A DNA stretch of 64,000 nucleotides from assembly GCA_024403355.1 (NCBI GenBank), contig JAKSRW010000004.1:54231-118230 (forward strand). The letters are read 5' to 3'. Shown in pieces: positions 1 through 9,238 of this stretch (position 1 is its first letter; each line of letters starts with the position of its first letter). The position numbers and the translations under genes were made by a program. Source of the DNA: Lachnospiraceae bacterium (GTDB lineage: Bacteria; Bacillota; Clostridia; Lachnospirales; Lachnospiraceae). Below the pieces are notes generated by a model. That model was not told where the DNA came from. It saw only the letters and a list, made by a program, of their open reading frames with translations, and searched no databases.

Positions 1-589
1 TTTCGTTGAGCTTTTCATCAACTACGGCACACCATACGGGAATATCGGGATGAACCTTATGGTAGGCTTCGATTCCTTCGGGAGCGGCAAGCATGCTCAC
101 CCAGCGGATATTCTTGCAGCCGCGCTTCTTGATGAAGTCTGTTGCGGCAATGGCTGAACCGCCTGTTGCAAGCATGGGATCAAGAAGGATAACCTCGCTC
201 TCTGCGATGTCATCGGGAAGCTTGCAGTAGTACTCTACAGGCTCGTGTGTTTCATGGTCACGGTAAAGTCCGATATGGCCTACACGTACCTGGGGAAGAA
301 TTTTCAACATACCGTCAACCATACCGAGGCCGGCACGAAGAACGGGAACAAGAGTAATTTTCTTTTTGTGTGAAAGAACCTTGGTCTTGCATAAACAGAT
401 AGGAGTCTCAACTTCAATTTCCTCAAGCTCGAGGTTACGGGTTACCTCGTAAGCCATAAGCATTGAGATTTCTGAAACAAGCTCACGGAAGTCCTTCGTT
501 GAGGTGTTTTTGTCACGAAGAAGTGAGGTCTTATGCTGGATCAGAGGGTGATCAAAAATAAATGAGTTTTCAAACTTCTGCATAATCAT
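1..589 (-). CDS. upp: Uracil phosphoribosyltransferase, partial (C-terminus cut by window edge)
   Basis: Converts uracil and PRPP to UMP in pyrimidine salvage; cytosolic. The reverse-strand translation begins [20 protein letters not shown], has the charged helix and RAGLGM segment typical of bacterial Upp, and carries the PRPP-binding loop [12 protein letters not shown] followed by the KKRGCKNI and AAPEGI segments. About 196 codons are present; the family is near 209 residues, so only the last dozen or so lie beyond base 1. The ATG at 589-587 is preceded by GGAAG five bases upstream; a second ATG two codons in is also possible. It is divergent from the permease gene to its right, with about 180 bases between the starts. 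Confidence 0.95.
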   Translation of the reverse strand, partial: MIMQKFENSFIFDHPLIQHKTSLLRDKNTSTKDFRELVSEISMLMAYEVTRNLELEEIEVETPICLCKTKVLSHKKKITLVPVLRAGLGMVDGMLKILPQVRVGHIGLYRDHETHEPVEYYCKLPDDIAESEVILLDPMLATGGSAIAATDFIKKRGCKNIRWVSMLAAPEGIEAYHKVHPDIPVWCAVVDEKLNE

Positions 590-768
590 ATCTTCCTTTC
601 GTATGAGTATCATAACTTCATATATTCTACCATAGCAGCATATAAAAGTACAGAAAAAAATAGCTTCTTTGCTTATGTAAACGAATTTCAAAAAGCACTA
701 CCATTTTTTATTGAAGTATGGTAATATATAATAGATTGGATATCTTTACTTTTATGGAGGTAAATATA

Positions 769-2229
769 TTGGGTGAGGAGAGAATAGTAAGGGATAGAAG
801 AGCCGGCGGTACATGGAAGAAGTACATGGGTTACGGTATCACAGCATTTCTTGTAATAGCGGCGTCTATCATATTTATATTTATGTTTATTCGTTCCGAG
901 GATTTCGGAGCATCGGTTGCGAAGGTTAAAAAAGCCTTTGCCCCCGCAATGTACGGTATTGTTTTTGCGTACCTGCTTAACCCTCTTATGAATTTCTTTG
1001 AGGATTTCATTAAGGCGTTTTTATACAAGCATGCAAAACGTATAACCCGTGCAAAGAAAACAGCCAGAGTAATCAGTATAATCCTTGCGATTGTGGTTGT
1101 GCTTTTCTGTGTAGGTATTATTCTTTACCTGCTGCTACCGGAGCTTACCGTCCAGGTCAGCAGGCTTTCGGAAACACTTCCCGAACAGAGCAGGGAATTC
1201 ATTGACTGGATAAACGGAATTGCCACGGATGATACTCCCTTTGCGGCATATATCGGGGATAATATCCAGAAGGGCACGGAATTCGTTGAGAATTTCATCG
1301 AAAATGACCTTCTTGATTATGCCACATCAATGCTTTCATCTGTTGCATCGGGTGTTTGGAACTTCTTTGGAGTTCTCTATAACATCATTATCGGTCTGTT
1401 CTTTACGGTCTATATTCTTGCAAATAAGGAGGCATTCTCATGCCAGGCAAAGAAGATTCTCTTTGCAACCTTTAAGAGAAGCAAGGCAAACAATATTTTA
1501 AGAGTAGCAAAGCAGTGCCATTTTAAGTTTATCGGTTCAATTACAGGTAAGGTTATTGATTCTGCGATTATCGGTATTCTCTGCTTTGTGGGTATGGTTA
1601 TTCTTGATATCGATAATAAGCTTCTGATAAGCATCATTATCGGCGTTACGAATATTATTCCTTTCTTCGGACCCTTTATCGGAGGTATTCCCTGTACCAT
1701 CCTGATTCTCTGTGACGATCCCTGGAAGGCTCTGTACTTCATTATTTTCATTGTTGTACTTCAGCAGCTTGACGGTAATCTTATCGGACCGAAGATTCTG
1801 GGTGACTCAGTAGGAATTTCTGCGGTATGGGTACTTTTTGCCTGCGTATTCTTCGGTTCACTCTGGGGCCTTGTCGGAATGCTTATCGGTGTTCCGCTTA
1901 TGGCGAGCATCTATCTGATTATTAAGGAGATAGTCGAGTACCGACTAAGGAAAAAGTGTCTGCATACGGAAACGGATGCCTATATCGGTGTTGACCATGT
2001 AAATGAGCAGGAAGTTATTCTTGTTGAGAGAAATGACGCACCCGAGACCATGACTGTGGAAGAGTATTATAAGAAAATGCGCGAGGAAAGAGAGAATCCC
2101 ATCGAGTATACCGAGGAATATTCTGTTTTCCGTGACAGGTCAAGAGAGCGCAAGGAAAAAAGAAAAGAAAGAAAAGCTCAGAAACAGGCTGAAAAAGAAG
2201 CAAGAAAGAAATATGACAGAGAAGATTAA
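769..2229 (+). CDS. AI-2E family transporter (PerM/TqsA-like permease)
   Basis: Polytopic membrane protein of the AI-2E/UPF0118 family; substrates of family members vary (autoinducer-2 export, Na+/H+ exchange), so the cargo is unknown. About 486 residues with roughly eight hydrophobic segments, the typical NIIPFFGPFIGGIP loop, the GDSVGISAVWVLFA segment and GVPLMAS near the end. The C-terminal 90 residues are a highly charged Lys/Glu/Arg tail, longer than usual. I chose the TTG at 769 because TGGAGG (755-760) sits eight bases upstream. A longer in-frame ATG at 718 exists, but a TATAAT (727-732) lies just inside it, suggesting transcription starts downstream. It leads a co-directional run with the YesL-like gene and glgB. 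Confidence 0.85.
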   Translation: MGEERIVRDRRAGGTWKKYMGYGITAFLVIAASIIFIFMFIRSEDFGASVAKVKKAFAPAMYGIVFAYLLNPLMNFFEDFIKAFLYKHAKRITRAKKTARVISIILAIVVVLFCVGIILYLLLPELTVQVSRLSETLPEQSREFIDWINGIATDDTPFAAYIGDNIQKGTEFVENFIENDLLDYATSMLSSVASGVWNFFGVLYNIIIGLFFTVYILANKEAFSCQAKKILFATFKRSKANNILRVAKQCHFKFIGSITGKVIDSAIIGILCFVGMVILDIDNKLLISIIIGVTNIIPFFGPFIGGIPCTILILCDDPWKALYFIIFIVVLQQLDGNLIGPKILGDSVGISAVWVLFACVFFGSLWGLVGMLIGVPLMASIYLIIKEIVEYRLRKKCLHTETDAYIGVDHVNEQEVILVERNDAPETMTVEEYYKKMREERENPIEYTEEYSVFRDRSRERKEKRKERKAQKQAEKEARKKYDRED

Positions 2230-2259
2230 TTCTGTTTTATAAGCTAAGAGGTGATTAAA

Positions 2260-3039
2260 ATGAAAATTAATTTAAGTCCCGATAATACAGTATTTACTTT
2301 TATTAATAAAATTGTTGATGTTATGTGGCTGAGCATTCTCTGGTCGCTCATTTCACTGCCGCTGATGTTTGGTCTGGTGTTCCTGTTCCTGGGCTTTATC
2401 AATCCCGATCTGCCCTATATGGGACTTGAGAATATCGGTATTCTGACACCTATTGTGGCTATTCCGATAGCATGTTTTCCGGTAGGACCCGCTTCGGCTG
2501 CTCTTTATTATGCTATCGTAAAGGTAGTAAGAAGAGAGCGCGGCTATGCTACAAGACAGTTTTTCCACGGACTTAAGGAGAACTTCAAGCATGGTGCACT
2601 CAGCTCACTTGCCTACGGTCTTTTTATCGGTGTACTTTTCGTAGATTTATTTCTCGCACCGATGACAATGAATAACGATACAATGGTAAGTATTCTTACC
2701 GGTGTTCTTTATGTAAACGCAATTCTTGCATTATTTATGCTTACATGGATAAATCCGTTACTCTCAAGATTTAATGTTACTATGAAGGAGCTCTTCAAGA
2801 ACAGCTTTATCACAGCTGTCAGATGCATGCCGAGAACACTTATTATGGCTGCATTCTGGGCAGGAATCGTGTATGTGTTATGGAACTTCTCAGGCGCATA
2901 CGTATTCATGCTTCCTTTCTTCCTTCCGGGAGTATCGGCATTGCTTCGCTCTTTTATCATTGAACCCGTGTTCAAGAAGATGGTTGGGGACCAGTCTGAT
3001 GCAGAAGCAAGTGGTGTAGATGCATGGTATGCAGAGTAA
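2260..3039 (+). CDS. DUF624 / YesL-like integral membrane protein
   Basis: About 259 residues with five to six hydrophobic segments. The N-terminus (amphipathic stretch, then VDVMWLSILWSLISLPL, followed by a GPASAALYYAIVKVVRRERGYATRQFFHGLKENF segment) matches the DUF624 (YesL) family often found near carbohydrate-use genes in Firmicutes. No biochemical role is established for the family. The ATG at 2260 follows AGAGGTGAT; the GTG at 2251 belongs to that ribosome-binding sequence. It lies 30 bases after the permease and 39 bases before glgB, which fits co-transcription. A link to glycogen metabolism is inferred only from position. Confidence 0.75.
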   Translation: MKINLSPDNTVFTFINKIVDVMWLSILWSLISLPLMFGLVFLFLGFINPDLPYMGLENIGILTPIVAIPIACFPVGPASAALYYAIVKVVRRERGYATRQFFHGLKENFKHGALSSLAYGLFIGVLFVDLFLAPMTMNNDTMVSILTGVLYVNAILALFMLTWINPLLSRFNVTMKELFKNSFITAVRCMPRTLIMAAFWAGIVYVLWNFSGAYVFMLPFFLPGVSALLRSFIIEPVFKKMVGDQSDAEASGVDAWYAE

Positions 3040-3078
3040 TTGGGCAACTATAAATGTTATGAAAGGGGACTGAATATA

Positions 3079-5286
3079 ATGGAACAGGAATTATATGAGG
3101 TTATGAACTGGGGTGCCATGGAGGCCCTTGAATACTCCGAACACGATGACCCGCACAGCTGGCTGGGTGCACACGAATGCAAGAACGGCATTCTTTACAA
3201 TACTTTTCAGCCTACGGCAAAGGCGGTAAGTCTTAAAATTGCAAATAAGCTGACAGAAATGACTGCTACCGATGAAGCAGGTAATTTTTCTTGTCTGATT
3301 AAGGACAAGGCAGCTAAAAAATATACACTTGTCGTTACCTACGATGATAATAGCACTGCAGAGATAATTGACCCTTATTCATTCGGACCGCAGTTTAATT
3401 CCGAGGACGAGGATAAGTTCATAAAGGGTATTCATTACGATATTTATGAAAAGCTCGGTGCTCACATTCGTGAAATTGACGGAGTTAAGGGTACATATTT
3501 TGCCGTCTGGGCGCCTAATGCCGTAAGAGTAAGCGTAGTAGGCGATTTTAATCTGTGGGACGGCAGAAGACATCCAATGCGTAAGCTTCGTGCTTCCGGT
3601 GTATTTGAACTTTTTATCCCCGGTATCGGTGCTGACACAGTATACAAATTCGAACTCAAGGGTAAAAACGGACTTGCTTTTCTTAAGTCTGACCCTTATG
3701 CAAATAAAACAGAGCTTCGTCCTGAAAATGCTTCGATAGTTACAGACCTTTCTTATGACTGGAAGGATGCTGAGTGGATAAAGAAAAGAAAAGCACAGAA
3801 TCTTGATAAAATTCCCATGAGTGTTTATGAGGTTCATCTTGGCTCATGGAAGAAGAAGGATGAGTCGGATAACGGCTTCTATTCATATCGTGAACTTGCG
3901 CCCATGCTTGCAAAATATGTTAAAAAGCAGGGATATACCCATATTGAACTGCTTCCTGTTATGGAGCATCCCTTTGACGGTTCATGGGGCTATCAGGTTA
4001 CCGGCTATTTCGCAGCAACATCAAGATACGGAAGTCCTCAGGATTTCATGTATTTTGTAGATTACATGCATAGTGAGGGTATCGGCGTTATCCTTGACTG
4101 GGTACCCGCTCATTTCCCTAAAGATGCGTTCGGTCTTGCACGTTTCGACGGCGGATGTCTTTATGAGCATAAGGATCCCAGACTTGGCGAGCATCCCGAC
4201 TGGGGTACACTTATTTTCGATTTCGGTCGTCCTGAGGTATCCAACTTCCTCATTGCGAGCGCTTTATTCTGGGTTAAGAAGTATCATGCAGACGGAATCA
4301 GAATGGATGCCGTTGCATCAATGCTTTATCTTGATTATGGCCGTCAGGACGGGCAGTGGGTAGCCAATAAGTACGGAGGAAACGAAAATCTTGAGGCTAT
4401 TGAGCTGTTAAAGCATCTAAATTCAATTTTCCACGGTCAGAATGACGGTGCAATCATTATAGCAGAGGAGTCAACCGCATGGCCCAGAATCACAGGTAAG
4501 GTGGAGGATGACGGACTTGGTTTTGACCTTAAGTGGAATATGGGCTGGATGAACGATTTTGTCAGCTATATGAAGCAGGATCCTCTGTTCAAGAAGGGCT
4601 GTCACGGTATGCTGACCTTCAGTATGATGTATGCATACAGCGAGAAGTTCATGCTTGTGCTTTCACATGATGAGGTAGTTCACGGTAAGTGTTCCATGGT
4701 GAATAAGATGCCCGGCTACCGTGCGGATAAGTTTGCAAATCTTCGTGCCGCATACGGCTTCATGACAGGTCATCCCGGTAAGAAGCTTCTCTTCATGGGC
4801 CAGGAATTCGGTCAGGAGTGCGAGTGGAGCGAGGAGAGAAGTCTTGACTGGAACCAGCTCGATGATGAGTACAATGCAAAGCTTCAGAAGTACTGTGCAG
4901 ACTTAAATAAGCTCTACATCACACGTACAAGTATGTATGAGCTTGACAATGATCCTTCGGGCTTCAAGTGGATGAGCTGCCTCGATGCCGATCACAGTAT
5001 TGTTAGCTTTATCAGATATGACGGTAAGAAGGAGAATACATTACTTTTCGTATTCAATTTCACACCTGTTGTTTATGAAAAATATATACAGGGTGTTCCT
5101 TTCAAGGGTACATGGAAGGAAATTTTAAACTCTGATTCAGAGAAATATGGCGGAACAGGCCATGTAAATTCACGCGCAAAGAAATCAAAGAGCATTGAAA
5201 AGGACGGACAGAGAGATTCAATCGAGATGATTCTTCCTCCTCTTTCAGTATGTGTATTTGAGTATAAGCCCGCAAAGGCAGAATAA
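3079..5286 (+). CDS. glgB: 1,4-alpha-glucan (glycogen) branching enzyme
   Basis: Makes alpha-1,6 branches in glycogen; GH13 family. 735 residues: a short N-terminal extension, a CBM48 domain (about 100-210, [20 protein letters not shown]), the catalytic barrel and a C-terminal beta domain. Active-site motifs are intact: [10 protein letters not shown] near residue 339, nucleophile D410 in [16 protein letters not shown], acid/base E463 in IIAEEST and D531 in LSHDEVVHG. The ATG at 3079 is preceded by GAAAGGGGAC; an upstream in-frame ATG at 3040 is less likely. This contrasts with the GH13-like protein at 9239, where the same residues are lost. Glutamine synthetase follows 31 bases downstream. 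Confidence 0.97.
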   Translation: MEQELYEVMNWGAMEALEYSEHDDPHSWLGAHECKNGILYNTFQPTAKAVSLKIANKLTEMTATDEAGNFSCLIKDKAAKKYTLVVTYDDNSTAEIIDPYSFGPQFNSEDEDKFIKGIHYDIYEKLGAHIREIDGVKGTYFAVWAPNAVRVSVVGDFNLWDGRRHPMRKLRASGVFELFIPGIGADTVYKFELKGKNGLAFLKSDPYANKTELRPENASIVTDLSYDWKDAEWIKKRKAQNLDKIPMSVYEVHLGSWKKKDESDNGFYSYRELAPMLAKYVKKQGYTHIELLPVMEHPFDGSWGYQVTGYFAATSRYGSPQDFMYFVDYMHSEGIGVILDWVPAHFPKDAFGLARFDGGCLYEHKDPRLGEHPDWGTLIFDFGRPEVSNFLIASALFWVKKYHADGIRMDAVASMLYLDYGRQDGQWVANKYGGNENLEAIELLKHLNSIFHGQNDGAIIIAEESTAWPRITGKVEDDGLGFDLKWNMGWMNDFVSYMKQDPLFKKGCHGMLTFSMMYAYSEKFMLVLSHDEVVHGKCSMVNKMPGYRADKFANLRAAYGFMTGHPGKKLLFMGQEFGQECEWSEERSLDWNQLDDEYNAKLQKYCADLNKLYITRTSMYELDNDPSGFKWMSCLDADHSIVSFIRYDGKKENTLLFVFNFTPVVYEKYIQGVPFKGTWKEILNSDSEKYGGTGHVNSRAKKSKSIEKDGQRDSIEMILPPLSVCVFEYKPAKAE

Positions 5287-5317
5287 AAAAATTGGCGATA
5301 ATCGCGAAAGGATAATA

Positions 5318-7426
5318 ATGATTAAGGATTTAACACAGTATTTTGGTTCGAATACCTTTAATGATGCTGTAATGAGAGAAAGACTTCCGCTCGATGTCTA
5401 TCTCGCAATGAAAAAGACCATTGAGAACGGAGAGGAATTAAGCATTGAAATAGCGGATGTAGTGGCGAATACCATGAAGGAATGGGCTATTGAGCACGGT
5501 GCAACACATTTTACGCACTGGTTCCAGCCTATGACCGGTATAACTGCGGAAAAGCATGACTCGTTTATTTCCAAGGCACCCCAGGGGAAGATTCTTATGG
5601 AGTTTTCCGGTAAGGAGCTGATTAAGGGTGAACCTGATGCATCCTCGTTCCCCAGCGGCGGACTTCGTGCGACCTTCGAGGCGCGCGGCTACACAGCCTG
5701 GGACTGTACATCACCTGCATTTCTTCGTGAGGACAGCAGCTCTATAACTCTCTGTATCCCCACAGCCTTCTGTTCCTACACAGGTGAAGCACTTGATAAG
5801 AAGACTCCTTTGCTTCGTTCAATGGAGGCCATTGACAAGCAGGCAGTCAGAATGCTTCATTTATTTGGTAAGAATGAGGTTAAGCATGTAAATGTTTGTG
5901 TAGGTGCCGAGCAGGAATATTTCCTGATTGACCGTGAAAAATATCTGAAGCGTGATGACCTCATCTTCAGCGGAAGAACTCTCTTCGGTGCAATGCCTCC
6001 TAAGGGTCAGGAAATGGACGATCATTACTTTGGAGCAATCAAGGAACGTGTTTTATCCTTCATGCATGACCTTAATGAGGAGCTTTGGAAGCTCGGAATT
6101 TATGCAAAGACACAGCATAATGAGGCTGCACCCGCACAGCACGAGCTGGCTCCCATCTTTAATACTGTAAATATTGAAACAGACCATAACCAGCTTGTTA
6201 TGGAATCAATGAAGAAGATTGCGGCAAGACACGGACTTGCGTGTCTGCTTCATGAAAAGCCCTTCGCCGGAGTTAACGGCTCAGGCAAGCATAACAACTG
6301 GTCACTTACAACCGACACCGGCGAAAATCTGATGAAGCCCGGCAGCAAGCCTCATGAGAATAAGCAGTTCCTGCTTTTCCTGGCTGCGGTAATAAAGGCT
6401 ACGGATGAGCATGCGGAGCTTATCAGAATGGCTTCTTCATGTCCCGGTAACGACTGCAGACTCGGCGGTGCAGAGGCACCTCCTTCAATTGTATCGATTT
6501 TCATCGGTGAGCAGCTTGAGGATATTCTTGAGCAGATTGTTGAAAACGGCTATGCCACAAGCTCAAAGAGCCGTGAAAAGCTGTCAATGGGCGTTACGAC
6601 TATTCCCTACATCAAGAAGGATGTCAATGACCGTAACCGTACTTCAACCTTTGCCTTCACAGGCAACAAATTTGAGCTTCGTATGGTTGGTTCATCAATG
6701 TCTATTGCAGATGCCAACACCGTTCTTAATACAATAGTTGCGGAAAGCCTTTCCCAGATGGCTGATGAGCTCGAGGATGCGGATGATTTTGATGCAGCGG
6801 TTACAGAGCTTATCTGCAGAACCATTACAGAGCATAAGCGTGTAATCTTTGACGGAAACGGCTATGCAAAGGAATGGGTTGAGGAAGCACGCAGAAGAGG
6901 ACTTCCCAATAAGGAATCCTATGTAGATGCTATCGAAGCACTTACATTCCCCAATACAATTGATGTATTTACAAAGCATAATGTTCTTTCAAAAGCAGAG
7001 CTTGAGGCACGTTCAGCCATTAACTACGAGCTTTATGCGAAGACCATTAATATCGAAGCACGTACAATGGTTGAAATGGCTTCACGCAAGTATATTCCTG
7101 CGGCAATCAGATACGCTAAGGAGCTTGCGGATACTATTAATGCGGTTTCTATTGCACTTGATGAGACAGAGGCTGATAACGAGCGTGAGATGCTTGGTGA
7201 ATGTCTTGAGCTTATAGGACAGGCAAGAAGCGCAGTTAAGGAGCTTGAGAAAAATATCGCCGATGCCGCACTTAAGGGAAGCGAAGAAGAAAAGGCACTG
7301 TATTTCCGCAGAAATGTGGTTAAGGCTATGAAGGATTTAAGAAAGCCCGTTGACCAGCTTGAAATGATAGTTGCCGCAGAATACTGGCCCGTTCCCACAT
7401 ATGCGGAGATGATTTTTGAGGTCTGA
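5318..7426 (+). CDS. glnN: Glutamine synthetase, type III
   Basis: ATP-dependent synthesis of glutamine from glutamate and ammonia; GSIII is a dodecamer common in Bacteroidetes and Clostridia. 702 residues, the normal GSIII length and far longer than GSI. Visible features: N-terminal GSIII domain with [31 protein letters not shown], the catalytic Glu-rich segment [31 protein letters not shown], the glutamate/ATP-loop [13 protein letters not shown], and the [20 protein letters not shown] block followed by the GSIII C-terminal helical domain. The ATG at 5318 has GAAAGGA seven bases upstream. It sits directly after glgB, probably in the same transcript. Downstream 128 bases contain a short CCGAAAA/TTTTCGG palindrome without a U tract. 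Confidence 0.96.
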   Translation: MIKDLTQYFGSNTFNDAVMRERLPLDVYLAMKKTIENGEELSIEIADVVANTMKEWAIEHGATHFTHWFQPMTGITAEKHDSFISKAPQGKILMEFSGKELIKGEPDASSFPSGGLRATFEARGYTAWDCTSPAFLREDSSSITLCIPTAFCSYTGEALDKKTPLLRSMEAIDKQAVRMLHLFGKNEVKHVNVCVGAEQEYFLIDREKYLKRDDLIFSGRTLFGAMPPKGQEMDDHYFGAIKERVLSFMHDLNEELWKLGIYAKTQHNEAAPAQHELAPIFNTVNIETDHNQLVMESMKKIAARHGLACLLHEKPFAGVNGSGKHNNWSLTTDTGENLMKPGSKPHENKQFLLFLAAVIKATDEHAELIRMASSCPGNDCRLGGAEAPPSIVSIFIGEQLEDILEQIVENGYATSSKSREKLSMGVTTIPYIKKDVNDRNRTSTFAFTGNKFELRMVGSSMSIADANTVLNTIVAESLSQMADELEDADDFDAAVTELICRTITEHKRVIFDGNGYAKEWVEEARRRGLPNKESYVDAIEALTFPNTIDVFTKHNVLSKAELEARSAINYELYAKTINIEARTMVEMASRKYIPAAIRYAKELADTINAVSIALDETEADNEREMLGECLELIGQARSAVKELEKNIADAALKGSEEEKALYFRRNVVKAMKDLRKPVDQLEMIVAAEYWPVPTYAEMIFEV

Positions 7427-7554
7427 CCGAAAAATTTTCGGTTGGGCATGATTAAGAAATTAAACCGGCAGATTTGAAATGTTAAGACTTAAATTGAAAA
7501 ATGACCGGTTATAAGAAAGTTTTAAAAGTAAGAAGTTAGATTGGAGATTTATCA

Positions 7555-9201
7555 ATGATTCAGGCAATTAATGTAACACTCAGACTTGGTAAAAGAGCCC
7601 TTTTTGAGGATGTAAACATTAAGTTTACAGAGGGTAACTGTTATGGACTTATCGGTGCGAACGGTGCCGGTAAATCTACATTTTTGAAGATTCTTGCAGG
7701 TGAGATTGAGCCTTCTAAGGGAGAAATCGTTATGTCTCCCGGACAGCGTCTTTCATTCCTGAAGCAGGACCACTTCCAGTATGATCAGTACCCTGTACTC
7801 GATACCGTTATTATGGGTAACCAGAGACTTTATGAAATCATGAAGGAAAAGGAGGAAATCTACGCTAAGGAGGATTTCACCGATGAAGACGGTATCAGAG
7901 CCAGTGAGCTTGAAGGCGAGTTTGCAACAATGAACGGATGGGAGGCTGAATCCGATGCGGCTCAGCTGCTTAACGGTCTTGGTGTTGACACTGAATATCA
8001 TTACAAGATGATGAGTGAGCTTACAGGCCCCTTAAAGGTTAAGGTTCTTCTTGCACAGGCACTTTTCGGCAACCCCGATGTACTCCTTCTCGATGAGCCT
8101 ACCAACCACCTTGATCTTGATGCTATCAGCTGGTTAAATGAGTTCCTTATCAATTTTGATAATACTGTAATCGTTGTATCTCATGACCGTTATTTCTTAA
8201 ATAAGGTTTGTACACAGATTGCCGATATCGATTATCAGAAGATTCAGCTCTATGCCGGAAACTATGATTTCTGGTATGAGTCCAGTCAGCTGATGATTAA
8301 GCAGATGAAGGAAGCAAATAAGAAGAAGGAAGAGAAAATCAAGGAATTACAGGAATTCATTCAGAGATTCTCCGCCAATGCTTCTAAATCAAAGCAGGCT
8401 ACATCACGTAAGCGTGCTCTTGAGAAAATTGAGCTGGATGATATCAGACCTTCAAGCAGAAAGTATCCTTACATTGATTTCAGACCTAACCGTGAAATCG
8501 GTAACGAGGTGCTTACCGTCACAAATCTTTCAAAGTCAATTGACGGTGTAAAGATTCTTGATAATATTTCATTCGTTGTAGGTCACGACGATAAGATTGC
8601 ATTTGTTGGTTCAAATACACTTGCGGCTACCACACTCTTTAAGATTCTTATGGAGGAGATGGAGCCTGATTCGGGAAGCTTTAAGTGGGGCGTTACAACC
8701 CAGCGCTCATATTTCCCTAAGGACAATACTGCATTATTTAAGGGTTCGGAGACTATCGTTGACCACCTTATGCCTTTTTCACCCGTTGATGACCAGCAGT
8801 ATGTTCGCGGTTTCCTCGGAAGAATGCTTTTTGCGGGCGAGGACGGTGTAAAGAAGGTTAATGTCCTTTCCGGTGGTGAGAGAGTTCGAGTAATGCTTTC
8901 AAAGATGATGATTCTCGGCTCTAACGTTCTGATTATGGACGAGCCTACAAACCATCTGGATATGGAGTCAATTACCGCTCTTAACAACGGACTTATCAAG
9001 TTCCCCGGAGTTGAGCTTTTTACAGCGCTTGACCATCAGTTCATTCAGACAATTGCAAATCGTATTATGGAAATTACACCTGACGGACGTCTTATTGATA
9101 AGATTTCAACCTATGATGATTATCTTGAAAATGACGAGATGGCACGTCGTCGTCAGGTTCTCAGCGTAAATGTTGAGGAAGAAGAAAATACTGAGGATTA
9201 A
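7555..9201 (+). CDS. ABC-F family ATPase (YbiT/YkpA-like), asymmetric ATP sites
   Basis: Soluble protein with two ABC nucleotide-binding domains and no membrane domain, the layout of ABC-F translation factors. 548 residues. NBD1 has Walker A GANGAGKST (34-42), Walker B VLLLDEPTNHLDLD and switch SHDRYF. A charged linker (about 245-285, KKKEEKIKELQEFIQRFSAN) precedes NBD2, which has LSGGER (438-443) and VLIMDEPTNHLD. NBD1 signature is LTGPLK (156-161) where LSGGE is expected. The NBD2 Walker A is GSNTLAATT (352-360), with alanine for the lysine. The NBD2 switch reads TALDH, with Leu492 for histidine. Thus one composite ATP site is intact and the other is degenerate. The ATG at 7555 follows TTGGAG. 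Exact subfamily role is not known. Confidence 0.9.
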   Translation: MIQAINVTLRLGKRALFEDVNIKFTEGNCYGLIGANGAGKSTFLKILAGEIEPSKGEIVMSPGQRLSFLKQDHFQYDQYPVLDTVIMGNQRLYEIMKEKEEIYAKEDFTDEDGIRASELEGEFATMNGWEAESDAAQLLNGLGVDTEYHYKMMSELTGPLKVKVLLAQALFGNPDVLLLDEPTNHLDLDAISWLNEFLINFDNTVIVVSHDRYFLNKVCTQIADIDYQKIQLYAGNYDFWYESSQLMIKQMKEANKKKEEKIKELQEFIQRFSANASKSKQATSRKRALEKIELDDIRPSSRKYPYIDFRPNREIGNEVLTVTNLSKSIDGVKILDNISFVVGHDDKIAFVGSNTLAATTLFKILMEEMEPDSGSFKWGVTTQRSYFPKDNTALFKGSETIVDHLMPFSPVDDQQYVRGFLGRMLFAGEDGVKKVNVLSGGERVRVMLSKMMILGSNVLIMDEPTNHLDMESITALNNGLIKFPGVELFTALDHQFIQTIANRIMEITPDGRLIDKISTYDDYLENDEMARRRQVLSVNVEEEENTED

Positions 9202-9238
9202 GATAGGAGCTGCTTCTGTCTGAAAGTAGGGGTATTCA

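Noticed and set aside
7427..7554. Riboswitch before the ABC-F gene
   Set aside because: Only a short CCGAAAA/TTTTCGG palindrome and a distant CCGG pair; nothing resembling a conserved aptamer.
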